Shown here piece after piece: positions 44,488-52,696 of a stretch of 64,000 nucleotides of DNA. Position numbers and translations under genes: made by a program. The first letter of the stretch is position 1; each line of letters begins with the position of its first letter. The DNA comes from CAVZTX01 sp963778375 (GTDB lineage Bacteria > Chloroflexota > Ktedonobacteria > Ktedonobacterales > Ktedonobacteraceae), in contig CAVZTX010000018.1 of assembly GCA_963778375.1 (NCBI GenBank), positions 62,001 to 126,000 of the forward strand, written 5' to 3'. Under the pieces are notes generated by a model. The model did not search any database. It saw nothing but the letters and a program-made list of their open reading frames with translations, and was not told where the DNA came from.

Positions 44488-45438
44488 TTAAGCTGCATAC
44501 GAGGTAAGCACGTGGCGAGCTGTGGCTTCATCGGGTGCAATCGCAATCTGCCGCCCAAGTTGCAGGAGATCGTCGGTCTTCCTGATCCGTTTCACATACT
44601 GTTTTGCCAGTTCTGTCAGCACGGGAAAACGTGCTTCAACGATCTCTACAGCCATCTTCTGTGATGCCTCTAATTCGCCCTCAGCTTTACCCTCAGCTTT
44701 ACCCTGGGCTACGCCCTTAGCAACTTTCTTTTGAATGTAGGGATCTTCTTCCAGTAGGTTGTCCCACATATCCAATCGCTCCTGTATGGCTTGCTGATCT
44801 TCAACTGGCATGATCTCGGCTCGGCGCAACAACACTCCTAACCATTTGAGTTGTTGGGCAATCTGCGTATCATCGCCTTTATACTGTTGTATCAGTTCAT
44901 CAATGGCTCGCGTAAGCAAGTGTTCGTTGGCTCCCCGCATGGTCGGCAACAACGCGTACATGCTGACGAGCCGCTCTTGTACAAAGTGCTCTGCTTCCAG
45001 TTGCCACAAGCAGAGCACCTGGAAATTAAAGTGAAGCACTTCTACATTTCCACTCATTTCCCTGAAAGGCGACTCTACAACAGTCGTCGGAAATGGGTAG
45101 ATGATGATCGAGATCACCGGCAATTCATATTGTTCGAGAAAGTACGTATGATAGGACAAGAGCCGACGGGCCATCTTGCTATCTGTCGCTGACTCGAATT
45201 CGAGATGCAGAATGTGCTTCTCCCCTCGATACCAGACTTTGTAGACCCGGTCGACGCGCAGTGGGGTTCTCAGTACTTCCACATTGAGCACTTCGAGAAA
45301 CTCTGCCCCCTGCAAAAACTGTGGCAGCATTTCTCGCTCATGGCCCTCGATTAATGACTTCAGGACATTATCATAGGGCTGCCGTTGCTCCTGAGTCGCC
45401 TGCCTGCGCTTTCGTCTGGTCAAAGCCGTAGAGCACAC
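44488..45438 (-). CDS. Rpn-family nuclease/transposase-like protein
   Basis: 316 residues. An N-terminal PD-(D/E)XK-type domain: YDNVLKSLIEGHEREMLPQF, then VYKVWYRGEKHILHLEFESATD with the E-x-E/Q core, HTYFLEQYELPVISIII. A long helical tail includes VAKGVAQGKAEGKAEGELEA, a repeated G-K-A-E track common in Rpn proteins, then RFPVLTELAKQYVKRI. Rpn proteins are DNA nucleases linked with recombination and phage defence. GTG at 45438 has GGAAGG only one base away, so a TTG 18 bases on is a possible start. It lies alone, convergent with the GxGYxYP pseudogene; an imperfect stem around 44400-44455 may stop both. Confidence 0.8.
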   Translation of the reverse strand: MCSTALTRRKRRQATQEQRQPYDNVLKSLIEGHEREMLPQFLQGAEFLEVLNVEVLRTPLRVDRVYKVWYRGEKHILHLEFESATDSKMARRLLSYHTYFLEQYELPVISIIIYPFPTTVVESPFREMSGNVEVLHFNFQVLCLWQLEAEHFVQERLVSMYALLPTMRGANEHLLTRAIDELIQQYKGDDTQIAQQLKWLGVLLRRAEIMPVEDQQAIQERLDMWDNLLEEDPYIQKKVAKGVAQGKAEGKAEGELEASQKMAVEIVEARFPVLTELAKQYVKRIRKTDDLLQLGRQIAIAPDEATARHVLTSYAA

Positions 45439-45722
45439 CTTCCATCTTCTTTATCACAATAATACTATATCTTCCTTCTAAAGACAAGTCCCTTGCAGCC
45501 TCTTGGTTGGCTGCTTCAGGCACTTTTGCCATGGCTTATTAAAGCGCGGACTCAGGGTCTTATCCAAAGGTGGTGCTGGCAAAGTTCTCAGGCGCAAGCT
45601 ATGTGAGAAATACTGGATTGGCAAGAGCAGATATATCAATTAACAACGTTCTTCCTCGATCTGATTGTTTTATACGTCTCATAGCAAACATCTGATGGCT
45701 GGTATTGAGCGTAGTTTTTAGT
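45439..45722. other. Divergent promoter region
   Basis: About 280 bases between the Rpn gene (-) and the small gene at 45723 (+). I see no repeat or reading frame in it that I can support. Confidence 0.3.
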
Positions 45723-45986
45723 ATGAATGATCGGAAAGACTTTGCTGAGATAGTGAGTCAGTTTTTAGAAGAATGGTGTGAGGATGGTGTTGATCTACAT
45801 GTTACGGAGCTTGCACTGTTCGAAAAATTTCGCGTAATTTGGGCACAGGCGACGCATAAATGGATACATGAGGCATCGTTCGATGAGTTTCACGCGGAGA
45901 TGAAGCTCCGAGGGTATCATTTTGTTCGCAATCCCAGACGTGCCTGGTATGGCTTGAGACTGCGCAAGAAGCCGAAGGGAGGGTAA
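45723..45986 (+). CDS. Small winged-helix-like protein of unknown function
   Basis: 87 residues from ATG (an upstream TTG at 45705 is in frame; neither has a clear ribosome site). Sequence runs NDRKDFAEIVSQFLEEWCED, FEKFRVIWAQATHKWIHEAS, FDEFHAEMKLRGYHFVRNPR and a basic end KKPKGG. The pattern of helix, helix, then an F-x-x-E-M-x-x-R-G-Y wing resembles the C-terminal winged helix seen after some plasmid or phage primase-helicases, so DNA binding is possible. A long hairpin follows. Confidence 0.45.
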   Translation: MNDRKDFAEIVSQFLEEWCEDGVDLHVTELALFEKFRVIWAQATHKWIHEASFDEFHAEMKLRGYHFVRNPRRAWYGLRLRKKPKGG

Positions 45987-45988
45987 AA

Positions 45989-46041
45989 AGAGAAGCTCAG
46001 GAATTCTCCTATTTGTTCTACGGGAATTCTTGAGCTTCTCT
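45989..46041. terminator. Long hairpin terminator
   Basis: AGAGAAGCTCAGGAATTC with GAATTCTTGAGCTTCTCT (45989-46006 and 46024-46041, one mismatch), loop of 17. It separates the convergent genes ending at 45986 and 46081. Confidence 0.7.
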
Positions 46042-46080
46042 CACAACTACCAGAAGTAAGCCAGCCTGTTAAAGATAATT

Positions 46081-46455
46081 CTACTGAACAGTTACAGTCA
46101 GCGTAGCAGCAGAATTGGATGCCAGAGTCAACGTAAAGGTACCCTTCCTCGTGAAGGTGTAGGGTGCTGACGACTTCCCAGCAATCGTGACAATCGTCTT
46201 TTTACCGTTCATAACGGTTTGGGAGGCGAGCGTACGATTGTCAAACGTGAACGGAGTGCCATGAGTGACGGTGACGGCGGTTTGTCCAAACGCATCACCG
46301 CCTTTGTGCTTGAGGATACTCACATGTGGCGTCTTTGCTGTCGGTGCCGAAGGAGCTGCTGCGTGTGACTGAATGCTAAATGCAAATGCTCCAATGGCCA
46401 GCAACATCAAAGTAACGCTCAGGAATACGAAACGTAGTGTCTTACTCTTTATCAT
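46081..46455 (-). CDS. Secreted cupredoxin-like small protein
   Basis: 124 residues, signal peptide with cleavage near SHAAAP. Mature part about 95 residues of beta strands: HVSILKHKGGDAFGQTAVTV, GTPFTFDNRTLASQTVMNGK, SAPYTFTRKGTFTLTLASN. The layout resembles cupredoxin-like folds but the Cys/His/Met copper set is missing, so it would not bind copper as a type-1 centre. ATGATG at 46458/46455; AAGGAG is 7 bases before the second ATG, which is chosen. A 466-base gap with stems lies upstream. Confidence 0.6.
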   Translation of the reverse strand: MIKSKTLRFVFLSVTLMLLAIGAFAFSIQSHAAAPSAPTAKTPHVSILKHKGGDAFGQTAVTVTHGTPFTFDNRTLASQTVMNGKKTIVTIAGKSSAPYTFTRKGTFTLTLASNSAATLTVTVQ

Positions 46456-46497
46456 CATTGATCTCCTTGCATATATCTCTTTTTGAAAGTTTCCCAT

Positions 46498-46665
46498 TGA
46501 AACTCTCGAGAAAAGAAAGATACGGAACGCCTCCTTGAGGAAGCATACATACCCTCTTCGATTGAAGAGGACTTCGATACTCTTCGACTAAACAGGTTGA
46601 CTACCGAGGTAGGAAGACGTTGCTTCACTGCAAGAAGCTTAGCAGAAAGAAGGAGGAAAACAGAG
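46498..46665. other. Leader region with short stems
   Basis: Bases 46553-46570 form CCTCTTC-GATT-GAAGAGG, followed by GATACTCTTCGA. No gene is seen. It may be the leader of the short reading frame at 46666 or of the secreted gene at 46455 on the other strand. Confidence 0.3.
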
Positions 46666-46740
46666 ATGAAACGGTTAAGATGCGGTTATGAATCAATTGA
46701 CCAGGTAAAGATTGTATCACCTTGTTCCAAGGAATGGTAA
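46666..46740 (+). CDS. Possible 24-residue peptide
   Basis: AAGGAGG (46650-46656) stands 9 bases before ATG 46666, giving MKRLRCGYESIDQVKIVSPC plus SKEW and TAA. Two Cys could pair. The strength of the ribosome site is unusual for random intergenic DNA, but length and lack of known relatives keep confidence low. Confidence 0.35.
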   Translation: MKRLRCGYESIDQVKIVSPCSKEW

Positions 46741-46882
46741 GCAGGCTCTATTTAACGCATAGATATCCATATAATAGCAGGGTTTTTCTTGGTGACGGAG
46801 CTGCTGAAGGCAGATGAGCAGCCTGCCACCAAGAAAACTCCTAGTGGATTGCTGGAGGCAATGTGAAGTTACAAAAAGAGGG

Positions 46883-46921
46883 AACGTATTCTTTGATACG
46901 TTCAAACGTTTCAGATATAAT
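46883..46921 (+). promoter_or_regulatory. MaoC-gene promoter with overlapping dyads
   Basis: TTGATA (46893-46898), 17 bases, TATAAT (46916-46921). AACGTAT-N6-ATACGTT (46883-46902, perfect arms) covers the -35, and ACGTT-CA-AACGT (46898-46909) lies in the spacer. A 20-base dyad at a -35 is typical of TetR-family repressors such as those controlling fatty-acid genes. Confidence 0.65.
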
Positions 46922-46963
46922 GGGGAAAAACAATCATTAGGCAAAAAGAAAAGGTAGCTCACT

Positions 46964-47413
46964 ATGCCAGGCGCAACCCCAGAATTCAAACAACAGCTTA
47001 AAAATGCCTTCGATAGCATACAAGTAGGTCAAACATTCACTTTTCGACGCACCTTCTACGAAGGTGATGTCACGCAATTCTGTGGTATTACCGGCGACTA
47101 CAATCCATACCACATCGATCAGACATTTATTGAGAGTAGCTGGTTCGGACGGCGCATCATCCCGGGTCTACTCACAGGCAGTATGATTACTCACATTGGA
47201 GGTATGATAGGCTTCCTCGCCACAGAAATGCATTTTGAGTACATGTCCGCCGTCTACGTAGGCGATACTATCACCTGCACGGTCACGATCGCAGAAAAAA
47301 ATGAAGAGAAACGTCTCGTCTCTGCCACAGCCAGTTTCATCAATCAGCATGGGATAGAGGTACTTCAAGCACAATTCAGTGGCTTTCCTTCCAACATTCG
47401 CCTGGCTCGTTGA
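46964..47413 (+). CDS. MaoC-like (R)-specific enoyl-CoA hydratase
   Basis: 149 residues with the hot-dog fold. The signature FCGITGDYNPYHIDQTFIES contains the catalytic Asp and His (D-x-N-x-x-H) of R-hydratases. It hydrates trans-2-enoyl-CoA to (R)-3-hydroxyacyl-CoA, linking beta-oxidation with polyester or lipid synthesis. The tail IAEKNEEKRLVSATASFINQ is the family hairpin. AAAGGTAG lies upstream. It has its own promoter with a TetR-like dyad. Acyl-CoA ligase and dehydrogenase genes are nearby, so a role in fatty-acid metabolism is likely. Confidence 0.87.
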   Translation: MPGATPEFKQQLKNAFDSIQVGQTFTFRRTFYEGDVTQFCGITGDYNPYHIDQTFIESSWFGRRIIPGLLTGSMITHIGGMIGFLATEMHFEYMSAVYVGDTITCTVTIAEKNEEKRLVSATASFINQHGIEVLQAQFSGFPSNIRLAR

Positions 47414-47427
47414 GGGCCGTCAAATCA

Positions 47428-48222
47428 TCATTTTCCAGATGCTAGGGGCTTGCCCCATACAATACTGCCAATACACTGTAGTTGGATGTGGCCTTCATGA
47501 CTCCAAGGTTCAGCCAATGCACGCACTCCCGTATCGAAGGCTACTGCATCGGCAGAAGGCATACTATCGAGCGACAAGCTGCTACGTGAATGCAACGACG
47601 CGATGTAGTGCTCAATAGAGATCGTCGAAGTGACCGGAGTCGTCATGTGCTCACCACTCTTCTGGAAGAGGTGCCGCTTCTCAAGTTCCTCAATCAGGTT
47701 GAATGGTTGATAATTGCGCATCGAGGAGTAGCGGCTGATCAACTGGTCTAAGCCATCCTCCCAGGGAGAAGGAACATCGTGGCGATACACAATGGCAAGC
47801 AAACCACGAGGTGTGAGCACATCATGGAAGTGCGGTAACACTACCTCCCAATCCATCCAATGTAGGCTCTCGCCCGTCGTAATCAACGCATAAGGTGGGT
47901 GCAACTCTACCTGCTCAATCTCACCATTTATCCAATGCAGGCGTGGATGATTTCCTTGGAACAGCGTTTTCCCCTTCTGCATCATGGCTTCGGAGCGATC
48001 AACGGCATCAACACGTTCGACGCGAGTAATCAGGTTACGTGCAATATCTCCAGTACCTGTGCCTGCATCTAGCACTCTCCGCGGCTCATCAGCGATGAGT
48101 CCGGCAAGTATATCAAAGGTCTCACTCGGATAAGGTAATCGAAAATGATAGCGATCTACAACGCTTGTATCCTCAAAGCGAGCAGCATTTTCCTTCGTAA
48201 GATGAGCTGGTTTTGGTAACAT
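47428..48222 (-). CDS. Class I SAM-dependent methyltransferase
   Basis: 264 residues. Motif I VLDAGTGTGDIARNL, acidic end of strand 2 in VDAVDRSEAM, motif II region YALITTGESLHWMDW, and LTPRGLLAIVYRHDV. The Methyltransf_11 type, C-terminal part less conserved. Substrate unknown; small-molecule methylation is likely. TAGGAGGC precedes the ATG at 48222. It is convergent with the MaoC gene and divergent from the acyl-CoA dehydrogenase pair, sharing the dyad at 48369 between them. Confidence 0.82.
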   Translation of the reverse strand: MLPKPAHLTKENAARFEDTSVVDRYHFRLPYPSETFDILAGLIADEPRRVLDAGTGTGDIARNLITRVERVDAVDRSEAMMQKGKTLFQGNHPRLHWINGEIEQVELHPPYALITTGESLHWMDWEVVLPHFHDVLTPRGLLAIVYRHDVPSPWEDGLDQLISRYSSMRNYQPFNLIEELEKRHLFQKSGEHMTTPVTSTISIEHYIASLHSRSSLSLDSMPSADAVAFDTGVRALAEPWSHEGHIQLQCIGSIVWGKPLASGK

Positions 48223-48368
48223 AGGTCTAAGCCTCCTACTTTTTCTTATGTATCGTATGAGATTTCCATCAAATATGCCAGCAAATTATACTCGCTGCTA
48301 TACCTTAGTTGCTATGTTACTTACACCCGTGTGCTTGAGAGGGACTATTACATAGCCCTTGTACTTCA

Positions 48369-48390
48369 GCTATTGTTCACGTACAATAGC
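48369..48390. promoter_or_regulatory. Dyad GCTATTGT-N6-ACAATAGC
   Basis: Perfect 8-base arms around TCACGT, with another half-site ACAATAG at 48395-48401. It lies in the 262-base divergent region between the methyltransferase and the acyl-CoA dehydrogenase genes. Likely operator of a dimeric regulator, distinct in sequence from the dyad before the MaoC gene. Confidence 0.5.
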
Positions 48391-48484
48391 AAGTACAATA
48401 GATAGCCGTCCTCTTATTAGCATCACCCATTACCTAACTATCGAGGAAACTTGCTAACAAACGCATATCGAAAGGACATACTTT

Positions 48485-49582
48485 ATGCTCAACTTTGCCC
48501 CGACAGAGGAGCAGGAAGAGATACGTAACCTGGCACATAGCGTGGCTGTGGAACAGTTGCGACCAGCGGGCCGCAGCACTGAGCGGCAAGGGGACATCTC
48601 GTCAGAACTCATGCACACCCTCGTGCAGACCGGCCTCACCACTCCCTTTCCTGAGACATATGGCGGCTCGGGCGCAATCGAGGCAACCACCTATACGCTC
48701 ATTGCTGAAGAACTGGGCTTTGGTGATGGTGGGCTGGCAATGAATATACTTGGATCGTTGATAGGACCGCTCACAGTGATGTTGGCAGGTGATGAGAGCC
48801 AGCAGGAACACTATATCTCGCCATTCTGCGACGAGCGAACCGGTTACTTGCAACGTGGTAGCCTGGCCTTTGCCGAGCGCACTGGAGGCTATACACTTGC
48901 TGAGATCAGTGCGACTGCACGCAAGGATGGCGAAAACTACATGGTTAACGGTACGAAGCGGGATGTCATTCACGGTGCAACAGCTATGCCGCGCGTTGTG
49001 TTGTTACGCATAGAGGGAACAAGTGGCACAGATGGACTTTGTGCATTGATGGTGCCGGCACAGTTAGAGGGAGTGCGCATCAGCAATGACGTGCAAAAAC
49101 TGGGATTGATTGCTGCGCCAAGCGCTTCATATATTTTTGAAGATGCCGCAGTCTCGCAGTCTTGCATGTTGGGGCAGCCTGGCAATAGGGGTGTGATACG
49201 TGCCGCGACACTCTATAACATATTGCGTGCCGGTGTTGCCTGTGGTATGGCGCGTGCCGCACTTGAATATGCCAGGGAGTATGCCAAAGATCGTATCGCC
49301 TTTGGTCGCCCTATTGCATCCTATCAGGGCATCGCCTTTATCGTTGCTGAAATGGCTATGCATCTTGACGCCGCCCGCTTACTTGTCTGGCGTGCTGCCG
49401 CCAGTTGGGATCGAGAGATTGAGAACGAGACGCTTGTACGCGAGGCAGAGGCTGCACAGCACCAGGCAATTTCAATTGCGAAGTCGGCTACGATTGATGC
49501 CATCCAGGTCATGGGTGGCGCAGGTTTCATGCAAGATCATCCCGCAGAGATGTGGATGCGTAACGCAGCAGCGATGGAGTAG
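48485..49582 (+). CDS. Acyl-CoA dehydrogenase family protein, short form
   Basis: 365 residues. N-terminal helical domain (FAPTEEQEEIRNLAHSVAVE), PETYGGSGAIEATTYTLIAE, middle beta domain, and C-terminal helices with ARAALEYAREYAKDRIAFGRP and QVMGGAGFMQDHPAEMWMRN. The chain ends at NAAAME, before the R-D-A-x-x-x-x-I-x-E-G-T part where medium- and short-chain enzymes carry the catalytic Glu, so it lacks the usual base. GAAAGGAC precedes the ATG. It is 5 bases upstream of a second, complete dehydrogenase, and the two probably form a heteromer. Confidence 0.85.
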   Translation: MLNFAPTEEQEEIRNLAHSVAVEQLRPAGRSTERQGDISSELMHTLVQTGLTTPFPETYGGSGAIEATTYTLIAEELGFGDGGLAMNILGSLIGPLTVMLAGDESQQEHYISPFCDERTGYLQRGSLAFAERTGGYTLAEISATARKDGENYMVNGTKRDVIHGATAMPRVVLLRIEGTSGTDGLCALMVPAQLEGVRISNDVQKLGLIAAPSASYIFEDAAVSQSCMLGQPGNRGVIRAATLYNILRAGVACGMARAALEYAREYAKDRIAFGRPIASYQGIAFIVAEMAMHLDAARLLVWRAAASWDREIENETLVREAEAAQHQAISIAKSATIDAIQVMGGAGFMQDHPAEMWMRNAAAME

Positions 49583-49587
49583 CATAC

Positions 49588-50775
49588 ATGATTGACTTTA
49601 CCCTCAGCAAATCACAACAGGCGGCTCGCGACTACGCGCATCAGGTTGCTCTTGAAGAGATGCGACCGATCTCGCTGGAATGTGATCGCACCGAGAAAAT
49701 CCCCGAATCGTTCTTCTGGAACATGCAGCGCCGCTTCTGGGGTGGAGCAGCAGCACAGGCACGTACGCAGGCACAGGAAGAAAATGAACCTAAACAAGAT
49801 AACATGCTTTCTATGCTTGCACAGGAAGAGATGGCGTGGGGTGACGCTGCGCTCTCTACTGCTATTCCAGGGCCGGGATTGGCCGCGCCACCAATTCTTT
49901 CCCAGGGTACTCAGGAGCAGCAGATGCGCTTTCTTGCCCCTTATATGGATGGGCAGCTTCACTGGGGAGCGTTGGCATTAACGGAACCCGGTATTGGCTC
50001 CGATGTGGCGGGTATGTCTACAACTGCTGTGCTGGATGGTGATGAGTGGGTGCTCAACGGCCACAAACACTATATTACTAACGGAGCACGTGCCGATCTC
50101 GTTGTGACCTTCGCTACTGTTGATAAATCTCTTGGGCGCGAGGGTATACGCCCATTTGTGGTGCCCAAAGGCACACCTGGTTTCGTTGTTGGCCGCATCG
50201 AAGAGAAGATGGGCTTGCGTGCCTCACAGACCGCCGAACTGATCTTCGAGAATTGCCGCATTCCGAAAGATAACCTCCTTAGTGGACGTGAAAGTAGCAA
50301 GAAGGCTGGCTTTAAAGCTGCGATGGGGACGCTCAACGCTACGCGTCCAATGGTGGGAGCGCTAGCGGTGGGAATTGCGCGAGCAGCCTACGAAACGACT
50401 AGCGAATGGGTTTGTGAGGAATTGCCGAAGGGCTATCCGGCACAGAAACGTCGTGAAATCGAAGCTGAGCTAGAAGAAATCCGACAAGAGCTGGAGATGG
50501 CACGCTTCCTGGTCTGGCGTGCCGCATGGATGGCTGACCGTCGCATTCCCAACTCGAAAGAAGCGTCAATGTGCAAGGCTTACGCGGGGGGATTGGTGAT
50601 GAAGGCGACGGCGACGGCGGTGCGCATCACTGCGCCTGGCGAAAACTCCGAGCGCAAGCAGTTTATTGCTAAATGGTTCCGTGACTCCAAAGTCTTCGAT
50701 ATCTTTGAAGGCACAGCTCAGATTCAGCGTCTCGTGATCGCTCGTCGCCTTTTTCCAGAGGTGGATATTCCTTAA
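49588..50775 (+). CDS. Acyl-CoA dehydrogenase, complete
   Basis: 395 residues. It has LGALALTEPGIGSDVAGMST-type FAD loop (seen as WGALALTEPGIGSDVAGM), GHKHYITNGARADL, KMGLRASQTAELIFENCRIP, and the C-terminal VFDIFEGTAQIQRLVIARRL, where the Glu of FEGT is in the position of the catalytic base. It introduces the alpha-beta double bond in acyl-CoA; electrons go to ETF. Co-transcribed with the short-form dehydrogenase. Substrate chain length is not evident. Confidence 0.92.
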   Translation: MIDFTLSKSQQAARDYAHQVALEEMRPISLECDRTEKIPESFFWNMQRRFWGGAAAQARTQAQEENEPKQDNMLSMLAQEEMAWGDAALSTAIPGPGLAAPPILSQGTQEQQMRFLAPYMDGQLHWGALALTEPGIGSDVAGMSTTAVLDGDEWVLNGHKHYITNGARADLVVTFATVDKSLGREGIRPFVVPKGTPGFVVGRIEEKMGLRASQTAELIFENCRIPKDNLLSGRESSKKAGFKAAMGTLNATRPMVGALAVGIARAAYETTSEWVCEELPKGYPAQKRREIEAELEEIRQELEMARFLVWRAAWMADRRIPNSKEASMCKAYAGGLVMKATATAVRITAPGENSERKQFIAKWFRDSKVFDIFEGTAQIQRLVIARRLFPEVDIP

Positions 50776-50902
50776 TTGCAGTCCCCTCAAGCGGGGCAGG
50801 AAAACACGTGGTCAGCCGCCGCTCCGCTTGAGCATAAGGATGATCTCGGGTCGCCTTCCAGAGCGGAGGCAACCTACCTCTATCTAGAGAGGGATAGGGA
50901 GG

Positions 50903-51097
50903 CTATTTCTTCTGGTTTTGTGCGACGACAAGCAGCTCTTTGTCTTCGTCCAACAAGTCGTCATCTTCTTCCCAGTGTTGGCTGAGCACTATTGCGGTGC
51001 GATTCTCACGCTTTGCAGGACGGCGGTGCTCCATCAGTTCTCGCCTCAGACGATACTGCCTGGCATTTGTGGGCTTGTCGCGTAGCTTTCCTCTCAT
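50903..51097 (-). CDS. Small basic protein
   Basis: 64 residues, MRGKLRDKPTNARQYRLRRE at the start, many Arg and Glu, no hydrophobic segment. A strong GAGGAGGT stands 7 bases before the ATG at 51097, so expression is likely. The end reads EEDDDLLDEDKELLVVAQNQ, an acidic stretch after a basic half. Unknown function; nucleic-acid or protein binding is possible. Upstream on the plus strand the dehydrogenase gene ends at 50775, with inverted repeats CTCAAGCGG/CCGCTTGAG (about 50787-50830) between. Confidence 0.55.
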   Translation of the reverse strand: MRGKLRDKPTNARQYRLRRELMEHRRPAKRENRTAIVLSQHWEEDDDLLDEDKELLVVAQNQKK

Positions 51098-51587
51098 GCC
51101 TTCACCTCCTCTCCCCTGAAATGGTGAGCGTCAAAATTCGGGCATGTAGATACAACAAATTCAGCAAATTGGCGATGCCTTTCTTTTATGATGTGAATAA
51201 GCAAGTAATTTCATCCTTAAGACACACGGTTGGTGGACAATTCATAAATTATCTTCCGATATGTGCAGATTGGGAACATAGGTGTTTCCATAATGAGGGA
51301 ATCAGATGCACTTGAGGAAGTTCTGATGCAAAAGAAAAGGTATTTATTTTAACCATGCTTATACAAACTAACGGACGACAAACCTGAGTAGAGTGTACTC
51401 GTTGAGCTTACAAAAGTCAAGAGTTTTTTTGACGAGTATCAGTACAATTTTGCTGAACGCTTCCCATTGCAGAGTTCAGGGTATACAATAATGGCTGAGG
51501 TGTAACCTGCCCTGGTATTTCTTTAGGAGTGTACTCATCAAACTGGATGTGACAATTATCAAATCGTGATTTAAGAAGGGAAACAGA
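51098..51587. other. Intergenic region with repeated palindrome
   Basis: No gene supported. The 10-base palindrome-like sequence GAGTGTACTC occurs at 51391-51400 and again at 51527-51536, the latter about 50 bases before the cupredoxin start. These may be regulator sites for the copper protein gene. Confidence 0.4.
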
Positions 51588-52061
51588 ATGCAAAGGAATA
51601 CTCAAGTGACCGCATCTACGATGCTTAGAACGAAAGCCAGAATGTTTGGCTGGTTATCTGCACTGGCCGTGGTGATGCTTCTACTGCTTGCTGCATGTGG
51701 TAGCAGCACCACTAGTGGCGGTGGTACAACCAGTAACTCTACACCTACGACTGTGCCTACTCCAACTGCAACATCCGTACCAAGTCCGACCGCCGCGAGC
51801 GGCAATTCAATGGAGGTTGACGTAACCAACAACGGCAGCTTTGCCTTTAGTCCCGCTACGTTGACTGTTTCGGTTGGCACTACTGTTACGTGGCGAAACA
51901 CTACAAGTGCGCCTCATACTGTGACGAGCGATGATGGCAAGACATTTAACGGCATGCTTAGTACAGGCGGAACGTTCACTTTTATGTTTACTAAAGCGGG
52001 GACGTATGCCTATCACTGCAATATCCACCCGTATATGAAAGCAATGATCATCGTTCATTAG
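51588..52061 (+). CDS. Cupredoxin (plastocyanin-like) lipoprotein
   Basis: 157 residues. Signal peptide with lipobox LLAAC, a Thr/Pro/Ser linker, then a cupredoxin domain of about 85 residues. Copper ligands are visible: His in TSAPHTVTS and Cys, His, Met in YHCNIHPYM near the C-terminus, a type-1 set. It probably carries electrons at the outer face of the membrane or binds copper. AAGGG lies 7 bases before the ATG. Confidence 0.87.
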   Translation: MQRNTQVTASTMLRTKARMFGWLSALAVVMLLLLAACGSSTTSGGGTTSNSTPTTVPTPTATSVPSPTAASGNSMEVDVTNNGSFAFSPATLTVSVGTTVTWRNTTSAPHTVTSDDGKTFNGMLSTGGTFTFMFTKAGTYAYHCNIHPYMKAMIIVH

Positions 52062-52070
52062 CTCGACTAC

Positions 52071-52099
52071 TTGCAATCATCGGCCCTCCATGTTACACT
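52071..52099 (+). promoter_or_regulatory. Promoter of the ogt gene
   Basis: TTGCAA (52071-52076), 17 bases, TACACT (52094-52099), 40 bases before the ATG at 52139. Lies just past the cupredoxin stop. Confidence 0.5.
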
Positions 52100-52138
52100 T
52101 TCGATACGAACATGCGTACGATACACAAGGAGCGAACG

Positions 52139-52690
52139 ATGGTTGCAATAGTGCCAAAGCCGGAGACAAAGATAGACACGCTTTATTGGAGCTGCGCAGC
52201 AAGCCCCTATGGAGCGTGTGTTGTTCTAGCCACAAACAAGGGAATTTGTTGGACAGGAACGCCGGGAACGTCGGCAGATGAAGGGTTCGCCTGGGCTCGT
52301 CGCCACTTGCAGGCTGAACATATCGTCAAAGGGGAAAAGATCGCTCCTCTGATGCAAGCGATGGACGAGTTGAGGCGCTACCTGGCGGGAGAACATGTGC
52401 AGTTCACCTGCCCATTAGATCTGTACGGTACGGCATTTCAAGTAGCTGTGTGGGAAGAACTGTTTCGCATTCCCTACGGTCAGACCCGTACATACGCGGA
52501 GATCGCGAAGGCCATTGGACGCCCCATGGCAGTGCGTGCAGTCGGAGCAGCTAATGGAGCCAATCCTGTCGCCATCATCGTGCCTTGCCACCGCGTAATA
52601 GGGAGCAACGGGACCCTTACCGGATACGGTGGCGGATTACCTACCAAGCAATGGCTGCTCTCACTTGAGGGGATAAAAATTAACCTTTAA
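52139..52690 (+). CDS. ogt: Methylated-DNA--protein-cysteine methyltransferase
   Basis: 183 residues. Active-site NPVAIIVPCHRVIGSNG with the alkyl-accepting Cys in PCHRV, HTH QTRTYAEIAKAIGRPMAVRA, and Arg-finger VRAVGAANGANP. Repairs O6-methylguanine by a one-time transfer to Cys. The N-terminal ribonuclease-H-like part is present. ATG 52139 is chosen because AAGGAG is 7 bases upstream; an in-frame ATG 27 bases earlier lacks one. It has its own promoter. Confidence 0.93.
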   Translation: MVAIVPKPETKIDTLYWSCAASPYGACVVLATNKGICWTGTPGTSADEGFAWARRHLQAEHIVKGEKIAPLMQAMDELRRYLAGEHVQFTCPLDLYGTAFQVAVWEELFRIPYGQTRTYAEIAKAIGRPMAVRAVGAANGANPVAIIVPCHRVIGSNGTLTGYGGGLPTKQWLLSLEGIKINL

Positions 52691-52696
52691 ATGAAC

